NCBI GenBank assembly: GCA_963922455.1
Contig: CAWUIO010000101.1
Span: forward strand, 1-23,500
Reading direction: 5' to 3'
Length of the DNA: 23,500 nt
Origin: CAWUIO01 sp963922455
Lineage (GTDB): Bacteria > Bacteroidota > Bacteroidia > Cytophagales > Microscillaceae
Shown piece after piece: positions 1 to 8,777 of the stretch. The notes below the pieces were generated by a model. It searched no databases, was not told the origin of the DNA, and saw only the letters and a list, made by a program, of their open reading frames with translations. Position 1 is the stretch's first letter, and every line of letters begins with the position of its first letter. The position numbers and the translations under genes were made by a program.

Positions 1-107
1 CGGAAGTACTTTTTTGTAGTTCGGAAGTACTTTTAGGGTAGCTCAGAGGTACTTTTTTGTAGTTCGGAAGTACTTTTTTGTAGCCCGAAAGTACTTTTAG
101 GCTGTTT
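1..107. repeat. Tandem array of five 21-22 bp units with AAGTACTT core
   Basis: Five consecutive units start at about 1, 22, 44, 65 and 86. The consensus is CGGAAGTACTTTTTTGTAG plus two variable bases. Each unit carries an 8-bp perfect palindrome AAGTACTT (at 4, 25, 68 and 89; the third unit has AGGTACTT at 47). Spacing between cores is 21, 22, 21 and 21 bp, that is, two helical turns. The second and fifth units share a variant tail (TTTTAGG-). The array is cut by the left window edge, so its true length is unknown. It lies downstream of the adhesin gene. There are no spacers between units. Its function is not known; the spacing would suit a protein-binding array. Confidence 0.9.
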
Positions 108-122
108 GGGGTTTGATCAAAT

Positions 123-162
123 CACCAGGAGGCTCGATACGTATCCTTGGGGCCTCCTAGTG
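123..162 (-). terminator. Hairpin downstream of the adhesin operon, possible terminator
   Basis: An 11-bp inverted repeat (123-133 with 152-162) pairs completely on the minus strand, with one G-U wobble, around an 18-base loop. It begins 46 bases past the adhesin stop codon at 209-211. The stem is GC-rich (AGGAGGC/GCCTCCT). The downstream minus-strand sequence has only a short T run (ATTTG), so classical intrinsic termination would be weak. The loop holds a perfect 10-bp palindrome GATACGTATC (135-144). Position and stem suggest transcription end or mRNA 3'-end protection; this is inference. Confidence 0.45.
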
Positions 163-208
163 AATGACTTGGCAGTAGCTCGTATTGGAGAGTGAAACGT
201 ATGAAAGC

Positions 209-3200
209 CTACTTCATCACCAAAATCCACCCCCGAAATGGTTCCTCTAAGCGAGGGTGGGCCAACTGATAGTAATAGGTGCCCGCGGTTTCCCCTTGGG
301 CCGACCAGTTATTTTTATAATCCAAGGTTTCATAAACCAAGTTGCCCCAGCGGTTGTAGATACGCAGGGACCAATCAGTCAGATTAATGCCGTCAATGCC
401 GAAGGCATCATTTTTCCCATCGCCATTAGGAGTAATCACATTCGGCACAAAAAACTCGGTACCTGGTATGAATATCTCACAATTCACAAAGTCAAGGTTG
501 ACCGTATCGAGTTGGGTACAGCCCTCACTGCTGATAGCTACCCAATACGTACCCGCTTGCTCAACTTCAATTTCTGCTTCTTCTGAGCCGGTGCTCCATA
601 AATAAGTTACCGGCAAGCTTGATCCGGCTTGGGGTGCCCTTAGGGTATAGGGACTATCCTGACATATTGAAGAGTCTGGCCCAAGTTCTAGCTCGCCCAA
701 GAAGGGAAATTGAACAAATATTTGTTCCGAAACCAAACAATTCCCTCTTCTCACCTCAACCGTATAAAGCCCTGACCTATTCACCAGAAATTGGGGGTCA
801 CTGGAACCATCTTGCCATAAGTAGGCCGCCCCCTCCTGGCTAGCATCCAAGAGCAAACTCTCCCCACAAAGCAATAAGGTATCGCTGGGGCCTAATTCGA
901 TTTGAGGCTCTTGGGTGAAGTTAAGCGTGAGGCTGTCCCGTACCACGCAATTTTCTTTACTTATTTCTACCCAATAGGTGCCCGCAGTATCGGCAATATA
1001 GAAGGGGCTTTGGCTTCCGTCTTGCCAAAGATAACTAGCCCCCTCTTGAAAGACATTAAATCTTTGGGACTCGCCTTGACATAGGGTAAGATCAGGGCCT
1101 AATTCTAATTCCAATTGCTCTACGAATAAGGTATCCCTGCGAATACAATCGTCTACCCGAACCTCAACCCAAAATAGACCGCTCCCGCTTATGTCAAAAG
1201 TGGGCAATTTTGAGCCATCCTGCCACAGAAAGCTGGCGCCTGGTTGATCTAAATTTAAGGAGAGCATATCCCCTTCACAAAGTAAGGTGTCGGCCCCTAG
1301 GTTAGCTAGGGGAGGATTTACCAGGTCGATCTCTACCGAATCCCGGATCACGCAAGCTTGATAGGCGATTTCTACCCAATACAAACCCGATTGATTAACC
1401 AGAAAAACTGGGTTGGTACTGCCATCCTGCCACCTGTAAGTCGCTCCTGGCAAGGATTGACTGGCATCCAATACCACTAGCTCATCATTACATACGCTGC
1501 GGTCAGGCCCTAGGTCAACCTGGAGGATGTCTACCCGTATTTCATCGCTACGGGTACAATTGCCAATACCTAAAGTCACCGAATAGGTACCACTTTTGGT
1601 GATTGTGAATACCGAATCAGTGCTTCCATCTTGCCAGAGATAGCTTGCCCCCGGATAACTCACATCCAGGCTCAGTGATCCTTCACATAGTACTGTATCT
1701 GCCCCGAGGCTTACCTCAGGCGGAAGGGTAAAATCTATATTGACGGTGTCCCGCCTGATACAGCCTTGATAGGCCACTTCCACCCAATATTCACCAGGCT
1801 GGTCTACTTCAAAAAATGGAAGATTACTACCATCTTGCCATAAATAGCTTACATCAGGCAAGGGAATAAAGGCATCTAGTACCACCGTACTATTGATGCA
1901 CTCAATACGGTCTGGCCCCAAATCGGCCTTGACAATTACTACTTCAACTGTATCACTTATCTCACAAAGCCCGATGTTTTTGCGGGCCCAATAGGTGCCA
2001 CTCTCCGAAACAGTAAATTGGGGGCTAGTGGAGCCGTCTTGCCAGAGGTACTGGGCACCGTTTTGGCTAATATCAAACAATAAGTTTTCATCACACAATA
2101 CGGTGTCTGGGCCTAGCTCTAAAACCGGGGCGGACTCAATGGTGATTTGTACCGTATCGTAGACTAGGCAATTTTCCTTAAAAACCTCTACCCAATACGT
2201 TCCGGTTTGAGTAACGGTAAGCACAGAATCCCTAGAACCGTCCGACCAGAAGTAGGTAGCCCCAGGTGAATAGGCAGAAAGGGTAAACACACTATCCCCA
2301 CAGGCTATTTGGTCAGGGCCAAGATCAACGTCTACGATTTCGACTTCAATACTATCCCGTACTACGCATCCGCCACCCCGGATAACATCTACCCAGTAAA
2401 TCCCACTTTCGCTTACCTCAAAAATGGGGTTGGTACTCCCATCTTGCCAACGGAAACTGGCATCCTCAATAAAAGCATCCAGAGTCAGGATTTGTGATTC
2501 GCAAAGTAGGGTGTCAGGTCCTAAATTTACACTTGGGGGAATGATGAGTTCTATATTTACCGTATCACTGAGTACACATCCATCTCGGCTAACTTGTACA
2601 AAGTACTGGCCTGACTCGGTAGCCAGGAAGACCGAGTCGGTAGAACCGTCTTGCCAAAGATAGGTGGCTCCTGGGTTAAAGGCATTTAAGACCAGGGTGT
2701 CGCTGGTACAGTAGCTGTTATCGGCCCCTAGGTCTAGGTTTAATATATCAATCTGAACGCTATCGGTTATGCTACACGCGCCCCGGTCTAAGGTAACTGT
2801 GTACGTGCCCGACTGGGTAATTTGACGTACCGGGCCCATAAATCCATCCGCCCATGTATAAGTAGCCCCGGCTTGCGTAACATCCAAGATGATGTCTTCA
2901 TCAAAACAGAGTAAGGAATCTGGGCCTAAATCCAGGCTTAAGGCAGGATCGTAGTCGATCTCGATACTATCCCTGACGGTACACCCATCCCGGCTGATCT
3001 CCACCCAATACGTCCCGGCCGTATCGGCCAAAAAACTAGGGTTTACAGAGCCATCTTGCCAAAGGTAGGTTGCTCCCGGAATAAAGGCATTTATTGTAAT
3101 GGGGGCATCATCGCAGCCTAGTTGATCGGGCAATTCATCGGTACGTATAAAGACGACTTGAATCGAGTCTTCCAGCAAGCAATTTTCCGTTTGGATCTGT

Positions 3201-5524
3201 ACCTTGTAAATTCCCGTTTCCGTGGCGGTAAAAAAAGGCCCCGTACTACCATCTTGCCACGTATACGAAAGGGCCTGGGGTATAAAGGCATTTAGGAGTA
3301 GAAAATCGGCTTCACAAACGGTTGTATCCTGGCCTTGATCTAGAAAGGGGGGCTCTTCTACGCTTACTTGGATGGAGTCAAAAACCTCACAGACTCCTTT
3401 TACCAGGCGTACCCCGTAGATGCCTGCTTCTGAAACCGGATAGAGAGGTCCTAAGGTACCATCTTGCCAAATAACAGAGTCGGCCTCCAAAAAGCTTAGG
3501 TCAATGATTTGGGTATCTGGGAAACAGACCGTTATTTCTTGGGGCAAGGTTACTAAGGAGAACTCTTCAATCTGTATGGAGTCTCTTTCTACGCAGCCTC
3601 CCGGATTAATGTATTCAACCCAGTACGTTCCCGGCCCATTAGCTACAAAAAGGCTAGAGTCGGAATCATCTTGCCAGCGATACGTACCCAACCCGGTAAC
3701 CTGGGGACTTAAGGTGATGGGATAAGCCCCACTATCTTCTTTACAAACAAACATATCGGGCCCCAAATTAACACTTAAGACATCATCTACAATTACATCA
3801 CCCTCTTTTGTTTCCTCAAACCCATCCGACCAAGTGAATCTAACGCTATATCTATAAATGCCTCGGCCGGGAAATATGATCAAAGGGTTAATTTCACTCG
3901 TAGTAAAACCATGACTAAAACTCCAAGCAGCTTGGACTATTTCACCCTCTGAGGAAGAGTTGTTTACATTAAACTGAACCGAAAAGTCTTCACAACTTGA
4001 TTCTTGGGTAATTTTGATACAGCTTATGGTTGTATGGCAAGTATGGATATCGTAAAATAAGCCACATTTAAAAAGGGTAGCTCGCACACAAGACACGTTG
4101 TTCATCTCATCTAGTCTATGGCTAACCTGAAATCCGGTAGCTTGAAAACCATCTTCAAAATTCCATTGAACAGAGTCTATACCTGAATTGTCGGAAAGGA
4201 CGAAGGATGCGAATTGGTTTTTACAAACAGCACCATTAGGCCCAATTATTTCTTTTGTAATGGGAGGTTCTGGGACAAGGTTAGGTAAACCAAAACGAGA
4301 CATGGAGTTATCTAAGGTAAATATACCAAAAGGAAGAGGTATTGGTACCTGCACACATGATACCGTATCGGGAACCAAGGGAGGAGGGGCCGTGGAATCT
4401 GATACCACACTATCGCATTCAAGTCTAAATGGCTCAAAAAGTTTGTCTGCGTTGCCTACTTGACCAATTGAGTTGGTGTTATTGATAGAGGCATAGATAT
4501 TTCCATCATTTCCTCTTAAAAGAGATCCTGTACTATTGTTGATGCCATTTGGGCCAAAATTATTTAGTCTGCCTACGGTTCGTTGGGTGCTTAAACTGAG
4601 ACCTAATTGATGGATAAGGCCACCGTGCCAATTAGCTACGTAAAGAAATTCTGAATTGGAAGAAAATTCTACTCCGTAAGCATTGGGAATGTCATATTTT
4701 CTTAAGTACCTAAGGCTACCAATCAGACTATTAAAGGAGAATAATTCAACCCGGTCATCCTGCGTAGCTTGGGCACAATTGGCTATGGTGGTGGCAATAT
4801 ACTGGGAGTTTTTACTACCTCGCATGTACCCAATACTCCCACAAGTTCCTTCGTGGACAGAGCCTTGACGGCTGATTACGGGAGTTGAGCTTAAACCATT
4901 GGCATCTAATAAGTAGGCATAAAAGGCATCACTGTTTGCCTCGTGCACAATGATCCAATAATCGTTGACATTTTGGTGGAAAACAGCAGTGACCCGTTCG
5001 GTAACATTGTTTTGAATGAGGATATTTTTCTCGGTGACTACCCCCAGGTTATCATCACCATTCATATCCACTTTAGAATAGTAAAAGTTATTCAGGTCCT
5101 CCCCTTGGGTAATGGTAAACACGTAGTACTCATTACAGGAATTAGGTAAGGGAACAATCAAAGAACCCTGGCTAGAGGTTTGAGACCCGTTGAGGTCTTC
5201 GCCATTGGCCATAATTTGGTGGTTCTTATTCCAAACAGTTAGCCCATCGGTGTAAAATAAAAGGTTTCCGTCAAAACTAGAAATAGAGGACGTTCCTTCT
5301 GTTGTCGATACAGCAGAAATTTTGTTTAGAAAAACATTAAATCGGTTGTCAGCCTCACAAAACATACTACCAGACCTATCAACTGAAGCACAGGTACTGG
5401 AATACTCGAATTGCATAAATCCTTTATCGCCAAACACCCAGTTACTTCGTTCCAGCTGGGCCTTTAGTGGGGTTGAGGCTACCAGGCTTGATAAGAAAAG
5501 GTAAAGTATATATATACGTTTCAT
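209..5524 (-). CDS. Giant T9SS-secreted adhesin-like protein with 16 Ig/PKD-like repeats and type-B C-terminal signal
   Basis: This 1771-residue exported protein starts with a signal peptide (residues 1-22, ending LKAQ). Residues about 25-380 look like a beta-propeller-type domain of the kind found in Bacteroidota surface proteins (SFDGNLLFYTDGLTVWN near the front). Residues about 420-580 contain two PKD-like domains (VQWNFEDG, AAWSFSHG). Residues 585-1682 hold sixteen units of about 68 residues, each with LGPD...C, a YLWQDGS-type core, GTYWVEV and a second Cys. Residues about 1690-1771 (FVPNVITPNGDGKND, then IYNRWGNLVYE) match the gliding-motility-associated type-B T9SS sorting domain. So it should cross the outer membrane by T9SS and end at the cell surface or in the medium, probably in adhesion; the ligand is unknown. 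It lies 24 bp behind the TonB-dependent receptor and probably shares its transcript. Confidence 0.9.
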   Translation of the reverse strand: MKRIYILYLFLSSLVASTPLKAQLERSNWVFGDKGFMQFEYSSTCASVDRSGSMFCEADNRFNVFLNKISAVSTTEGTSSISSFDGNLLFYTDGLTVWNKNHQIMANGEDLNGSQTSSQGSLIVPLPNSCNEYYVFTITQGEDLNNFYYSKVDMNGDDNLGVVTEKNILIQNNVTERVTAVFHQNVNDYWIIVHEANSDAFYAYLLDANGLSSTPVISRQGSVHEGTCGSIGYMRGSKNSQYIATTIANCAQATQDDRVELFSFNSLIGSLRYLRKYDIPNAYGVEFSSNSEFLYVANWHGGLIHQLGLSLSTQRTVGRLNNFGPNGINNSTGSLLRGNDGNIYASINNTNSIGQVGNADKLFEPFRLECDSVVSDSTAPPPLVPDTVSCVQVPIPLPFGIFTLDNSMSRFGLPNLVPEPPITKEIIGPNGAVCKNQFASFVLSDNSGIDSVQWNFEDGFQATGFQVSHRLDEMNNVSCVRATLFKCGLFYDIHTCHTTISCIKITQESSCEDFSVQFNVNNSSSEGEIVQAAWSFSHGFTTSEINPLIIFPGRGIYRYSVRFTWSDGFEETKEGDVIVDDVLSVNLGPDMFVCKEDSGAYPITLSPQVTGLGTYRWQDDSDSSLFVANGPGTYWVEYINPGGCVERDSIQIEEFSLVTLPQEITVCFPDTQIIDLSFLEADSVIWQDGTLGPLYPVSEAGIYGVRLVKGVCEVFDSIQVSVEEPPFLDQGQDTTVCEADFLLLNAFIPQALSYTWQDGSTGPFFTATETGIYKVQIQTENCLLEDSIQVVFIRTDELPDQLGCDDAPITINAFIPGATYLWQDGSVNPSFLADTAGTYWVEISRDGCTVRDSIEIDYDPALSLDLGPDSLLCFDEDIILDVTQAGATYTWADGFMGPVRQITQSGTYTVTLDRGACSITDSVQIDILNLDLGADNSYCTSDTLVLNAFNPGATYLWQDGSTDSVFLATESGQYFVQVSRDGCVLSDTVNIELIIPPSVNLGPDTLLCESQILTLDAFIEDASFRWQDGSTNPIFEVSESGIYWVDVIRGGGCVVRDSIEVEIVDVDLGPDQIACGDSVFTLSAYSPGATYFWSDGSRDSVLTVTQTGTYWVEVFKENCLVYDTVQITIESAPVLELGPDTVLCDENLLFDISQNGAQYLWQDGSTSPQFTVSESGTYWARKNIGLCEISDTVEVVIVKADLGPDRIECINSTVVLDAFIPLPDVSYLWQDGSNLPFFEVDQPGEYWVEVAYQGCIRRDTVNIDFTLPPEVSLGADTVLCEGSLSLDVSYPGASYLWQDGSTDSVFTITKSGTYSVTLGIGNCTRSDEIRVDILQVDLGPDRSVCNDELVVLDASQSLPGATYRWQDGSTNPVFLVNQSGLYWVEIAYQACVIRDSVEIDLVNPPLANLGADTLLCEGDMLSLNLDQPGASFLWQDGSKLPTFDISGSGLFWVEVRVDDCIRRDTLFVEQLELELGPDLTLCQGESQRFNVFQEGASYLWQDGSQSPFYIADTAGTYWVEISKENCVVRDSLTLNFTQEPQIELGPSDTLLLCGESLLLDASQEGAAYLWQDGSSDPQFLVNRSGLYTVEVRRGNCLVSEQIFVQFPFLGELELGPDSSICQDSPYTLRAPQAGSSLPVTYLWSTGSEEAEIEVEQAGTYWVAISSEGCTQLDTVNLDFVNCEIFIPGTEFFVPNVITPNGDGKNDAFGIDGINLTDWSLRIYNRWGNLVYETLDYKNNWSAQGETAGTYYYQLAHPRLEEPFRGWILVMK
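479..3772 (-). repeat. Sixteen-unit coding repeat region (eight A-B pairs) in the adhesin
   Basis: Within the adhesin, residues 585-1682 consist of sixteen imperfect units of about 68 residues. The tryptophan of the WQDGS core is present in all sixteen (WADG, WSDG and WSTG occur as variants). Two alternating unit types can be seen in most of the array. One is entered through a longer linker such as PPSVNLGPDTLLC; the other is entered through a short linker such as VDVDLGPDQIAC. This gives a two-unit period of about 137 residues (about 410 bp). At DNA level the segment ccatcttgccaaagata and close variants recurs through the array, making it a substrate for recombination or slippage. Confidence 0.85.
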
Positions 5525-5548
5525 AGGGAATAGTTTGCTTGGGTATAT

Positions 5549-8104
5549 TTAAAGTCTTACTTTAATCTTGGCCCCTACAATCCGGGGCTCTTCAATGTAA
5601 GAGAGAAGCTCTGTGTTGAGTATCCTCACCGGATCAAAGTCGGGCATTACTTGTTCAAAAGCATCGAAGTCAAAGCGGGTAAACTGTTTCCCGGAATTAT
5701 GGGCGTAGCGCTTACTTAACTCTGGGATTACATTTTGTACATAGACCTCCAAACGTAAGGCAGGGCTAATATTAATCTGCATTCCTAAGTTGAGGCGAAA
5801 ATGGGATTGATATATATTTTCATCCTCCAATGATTGGCTGAAAGAATCAAAAGAGCTTTGCTCAAATAAGGAAGCACTTTCTTGGCCATCTTGGACATTT
5901 TGTACATTTTCGTCCCACTCATCAGCGGTAATTCCATAATCCCAAAATCCTTGTAGGTCAGCGTGGAGGTTTATCCGGTTACGAAGAAAGCGATAGTTGA
6001 CCCATAATTTTAGGGATTGCTGGGGGGCATTGGAGAAAAACTTCCGAAAAACCCGGATGGTATCCGAAAAGAGTAAGGGAATATTTTCCTCAAGGCTTTC
6101 TTCGGGATCATTCTGGCCTACATAGCTGTACATTGCCCCAAAATCCCAGGCATCTTTTTGATAACGCAGCCCTAATTCTACCCCAAGGTATTCCAATTCC
6201 CCTTCTAGGGCATTTTGCCTCAGGCTATCTACCCAAATCAGGATATCTCTTTGTTGTAAGTAAACCGAGGCATTATAGCTAAGGCCAGAAGGGCGATCGT
6301 TACGGTATTGCAACTCGATAGTACCGTTACGTTCTTCTTCTGCATCCAAACCTAGCTCATTCATTAAGAAGAGATGCTCTCCTACGTCCCAACGTTGCCC
6401 AGACTGAGCAATCAGTTTTAAAGTATGGGTGTTTTTCCATTGGGCAATCCAAGCAAAACGGTTAGAAAGTAGAAAATTGCCTAAACTATGATAATCCCCC
6501 CGAACATTGGCCAAAAAGTGGAAGATAGGTGAAAGCCGAAAATTCAATTCGCCAAATCCAGAAAATCGGCTGGCATCCCAACCGGTTTCCCCAATCTGAT
6601 AGAAGTTTAAACTATCTGATAAATCCAGATTTTCCCGAAGTTGAAATAATGGGGACTGATCATTGCTGATTATAAATAGTTGGTCACTGGAAGTACCCGT
6701 AAGAAAAGCATCGCCGGGGTCTCCCCATCCACTCTGGATATCTTGGTAGGTATACTCCAAGCCTAAGGCCGCTTGTATTTTATTTTGATCATTGTATCGG
6801 GTGATTAAGCGAAGGCTGTATTCGTTTTCGGAGAAGTTACGCCTTTTGTAGAAAGCATTGTCCCGATCGATAAATACTTGCCTGTCCTCAACGCTGGTAG
6901 TTACCGAATAATTAAAAAAGTCTAGCCGTCGGGCTTCAAAATCAAGCGTATTAAAACTCGCCAAACTACTGATGCTCAACTTATCGCTTAAGGTAAAATC
7001 TCTTTGTAAGGAAAGGCTCAACTGGCGATTGCGATAGGCAGCTTGATCTTCATAATCGCCTAAAACTTCGGTATTAAAGTAGACCGGAAAACCGTTTTGG
7101 TCGGTGGTTACCGAGTCCAAGCGGTAGGTAAGAGTAGGCCGGGATTGGGTAATCCCTATACCTTGGCTAGTGGTACCCGTTTGATTGTATCGTGCCCGGA
7201 GTACCCAGTTCTTTTTGATTTTAAACTCTAAGGCTGCTTTAATTTGTGGTTCATCATTATAATCGGCCAAATAGGTAGTGGCGGGGTCGGCTAGGAAGGT
7301 GCCTGGGTCAAAATCACGGCCTATTACCCCAAATTCGGCCAAGGCATTCGTTGGATTACTAAAAAGGCTTATGCCGTAGGCTTTGGTATCGGCCCCAGAT
7401 GTACTTACCAGGCTCAAATACCCAAAAAAGCTTAAATCTTCATCACCGACTTTGTGAATTAAGCTTAAACCAGCTGAATTATACTGACTGTAAAATTGTG
7501 TATTGATTTGCGTGTAGGAATCTCGCACCTTGGCCTGTTGGGTCCGGATATGTATGACCCCACCAGTACTCCCAGCCCCAAATACCGAGGAAACCGGTCC
7601 CCGGATTACCTCAATTTGTTTTACATCGTCCAGGTTCCAGTTTTCTAGCTCGGTAAAAGCTCCAAAATGGGTATCGCTGGTGAGGTTGACCCCATCTACC
7701 CAAATCTGAAAAGCCGTATTTTGAGGGCCAGTAACGCCCCGCATACTTAGTACTGGTCCGGAAGAAGAATTTAACCAGGTGGTACCCGGCACATAGATCT
7801 CAATCAAGTCTAGAAGGTTCCGGTAAGGGCTTTGGTCGATTTCCCGACGCGTTATGACCGTGACATCGGCCGGGGTAGAACGAAGCTCTTCTTGGGTCCA
7901 GGTGGCATAATGGCCGGGGGTTCTTAATAAGGTATCAAGGTTTCCTAGGGTATCCGATTCGTGAAAGTTGAGCCGGTCTAGAGAGTCTTGCACCGAAATA
8001 AACGTGCTTTGTATTTGGGCTTGTACAGTAAGGCTCAAAAATCCCGTGATGAACCATAGAAAGCTTATCCTAAGTATAAGCCGATAGGTAAATGTCGAAA
8101 TCAT
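5549..8104 (-). CDS. TonB-dependent outer-membrane receptor
   Basis: This is an 851-residue outer-membrane beta-barrel receptor for energised import of a small ligand. A signal peptide covers residues 1-30 (ending VQAQ). The plug domain spans about 80-190 and shows DVTVITRREID, SMRGV, FQIWVDGVN, IEVIRGPVSSVFGAGSTGG and VIHIRT, the standard TonB plug signatures. The rest is a 22-strand-type barrel rich in aromatic and alternating residues, ending in KIKVRL. The N-terminus lacks the carboxypeptidase-regulatory-like domain of SusC proteins, and no SusD gene is adjacent, so it looks more like a siderophore, haem or cobalamin-type receptor than a glycan porter. The substrate cannot be told from the sequence. 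The adhesin gene follows after 24 bp. The start codon fits the signal peptide; no strong Shine-Dalgarno is seen, as is usual in this phylum. Confidence 0.92.
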   Translation of the reverse strand: MISTFTYRLILRISFLWFITGFLSLTVQAQIQSTFISVQDSLDRLNFHESDTLGNLDTLLRTPGHYATWTQEELRSTPADVTVITRREIDQSPYRNLLDLIEIYVPGTTWLNSSSGPVLSMRGVTGPQNTAFQIWVDGVNLTSDTHFGAFTELENWNLDDVKQIEVIRGPVSSVFGAGSTGGVIHIRTQQAKVRDSYTQINTQFYSQYNSAGLSLIHKVGDEDLSFFGYLSLVSTSGADTKAYGISLFSNPTNALAEFGVIGRDFDPGTFLADPATTYLADYNDEPQIKAALEFKIKKNWVLRARYNQTGTTSQGIGITQSRPTLTYRLDSVTTDQNGFPVYFNTEVLGDYEDQAAYRNRQLSLSLQRDFTLSDKLSISSLASFNTLDFEARRLDFFNYSVTTSVEDRQVFIDRDNAFYKRRNFSENEYSLRLITRYNDQNKIQAALGLEYTYQDIQSGWGDPGDAFLTGTSSDQLFIISNDQSPLFQLRENLDLSDSLNFYQIGETGWDASRFSGFGELNFRLSPIFHFLANVRGDYHSLGNFLLSNRFAWIAQWKNTHTLKLIAQSGQRWDVGEHLFLMNELGLDAEEERNGTIELQYRNDRPSGLSYNASVYLQQRDILIWVDSLRQNALEGELEYLGVELGLRYQKDAWDFGAMYSYVGQNDPEESLEENIPLLFSDTIRVFRKFFSNAPQQSLKLWVNYRFLRNRINLHADLQGFWDYGITADEWDENVQNVQDGQESASLFEQSSFDSFSQSLEDENIYQSHFRLNLGMQINISPALRLEVYVQNVIPELSKRYAHNSGKQFTRFDFDAFEQVMPDFDPVRILNTELLSYIEEPRIVGAKIKVRL

Positions 8105-8345
8105 ATGTTGGAATAAAATGAGAAAAAAAACACTCTAAATAGGCTTTTTTCAGGATAAGTGAGCCTGAAAATTGCACTTGGTGTTTTTTGGTTGAATTTG
8201 GCATAAAGGTAAGAAAAAAATAATTATGTTGATAATTTACGCTTGTAAAATGATTCGATTCAATTTAACTAGGGCATTGTCACCCACATTACTTTAATCT
8301 ATTGTGAAAATCGGCAATATTGCCCTGTAATATTAAGCTTATACT
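8105..8345. promoter_or_regulatory. AT-rich divergent promoter region between the receptor and OsmC genes
   Basis: This 241-bp AT-rich spacer must hold the promoters of the minus-strand receptor operon and the plus-strand OsmC gene. On the minus strand TACCTTTA (8204-8211) matches seven of eight positions of the Bacteroidota -7 box TAnnTTTG, but there is no TTG at the expected -33 distance. Facing OsmC, AGGGCA (8271-8276) and TGCCCT (8321-8326) form a long-range inverted repeat, with the palindrome CAATATTG at 8315-8322. No site is decisive. Confidence 0.35.
8147..8171 (-). promoter_or_regulatory. 8-bp stem-loop in the leader of the receptor gene
   Basis: TTTTCAGG (8147-8154) and CCTGAAAA (8164-8171) form a perfect 8-bp stem with a 9-base loop. 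It lies 43-67 bases before the receptor start codon, so it would sit in the 5' leader if transcription begins near 8200. It could affect translation or be a regulator site. No known riboswitch pattern is recognised. Confidence 0.35.
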
Positions 8346-8762
8346 ATGGCACAAATAAGTCTGGTTTTAAAACAAGAGTCGCCTACATCGGTGCAGCTAC
8401 AGCACGATGATTTTCAAGTGATCGTAGACCGTCCCAATAGCCAAGGGGGAGGAGGGGCTGGCCTTATGGGAGGGCAATATATGCTGGTAGGCATTGGGGG
8501 ATGTTTTTGCTCTACGCTTTTTGCCGCGGCCCATTCGCGAGAGATCAGCATCGAGGGATTGCGGGTAGCGGTGAGCGCCCAATTGAGCGAGATGGCACCC
8601 AAACGCTTTACTCAGGTAAAGCTTCAAGTGAGCTATGCCCAATGCAGCCAGCCAGAAGAAATGGAAAAACTATTAGAAATCGCCGAGAAAGGATGCATTT
8701 CGGTCAATACGGTCAAGCACGGGCTGGATTTTGAGGTAGTGGATGTGGCTCATTCAGTTTAA
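8346..8762 (+). CDS. OsmC/Ohr-family thiol peroxidase-like protein
   Basis: This is a 138-residue cytoplasmic protein of the OsmC family, whose members reduce organic hydroperoxides through a cysteine pair. The first active-site Cys fits C53 in GIGGCFCSTLFAAA, and the second fits C117 in AEKGCISVNTVK; C55 is an extra cysteine. A Gly-rich turn (GGGGAGLMGG, 34-43) precedes the central helix as in other OsmC-like proteins. The length is typical. It stands alone on the plus strand, divergent from the receptor and converging on the TlpA gene with a 9-bp gap. Whether it is a true peroxide reductase or one of the less understood OsmC-like proteins cannot be told. Confidence 0.88.
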   Translation: MAQISLVLKQESPTSVQLQHDDFQVIVDRPNSQGGGGAGLMGGQYMLVGIGGCFCSTLFAAAHSREISIEGLRVAVSAQLSEMAPKRFTQVKLQVSYAQCSQPEEMEKLLEIAEKGCISVNTVKHGLDFEVVDVAHSV

Positions 8763-8777
8763 ATAAGACGTTTATTT
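8761..8777. terminator. Small AT hairpin between convergent genes, weak terminator candidate
   Basis: AAATAA and TTATTT make a 6-bp stem with a 5-base loop spanning the gap between the convergent OsmC and TlpA stop codons (both inside the hairpin). It is AT-only and therefore weak. It could serve both strands. Confidence 0.2.

Noticed and set aside
1..107. CRISPR array
   Set aside because: Units are directly adjacent, with no spacers of variable sequence, and no cas genes are present.
257..5504. Several open plus-strand frames of 60-110 codons inside the adhesin gene
   Set aside because: They lie antisense to a clearly coding, conserved-domain frame and have no recognisable domains.
5549..8104. 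SusC-type glycan receptor
   Set aside because: There is no N-terminal regulatory-like domain and no SusD partner gene in the neighbourhood.
8105..8345. Riboswitch upstream of the TonB-dependent receptor
   Set aside because: The leader is short and shows no cobalamin, TPP or other conserved box; only a simple hairpin is present.
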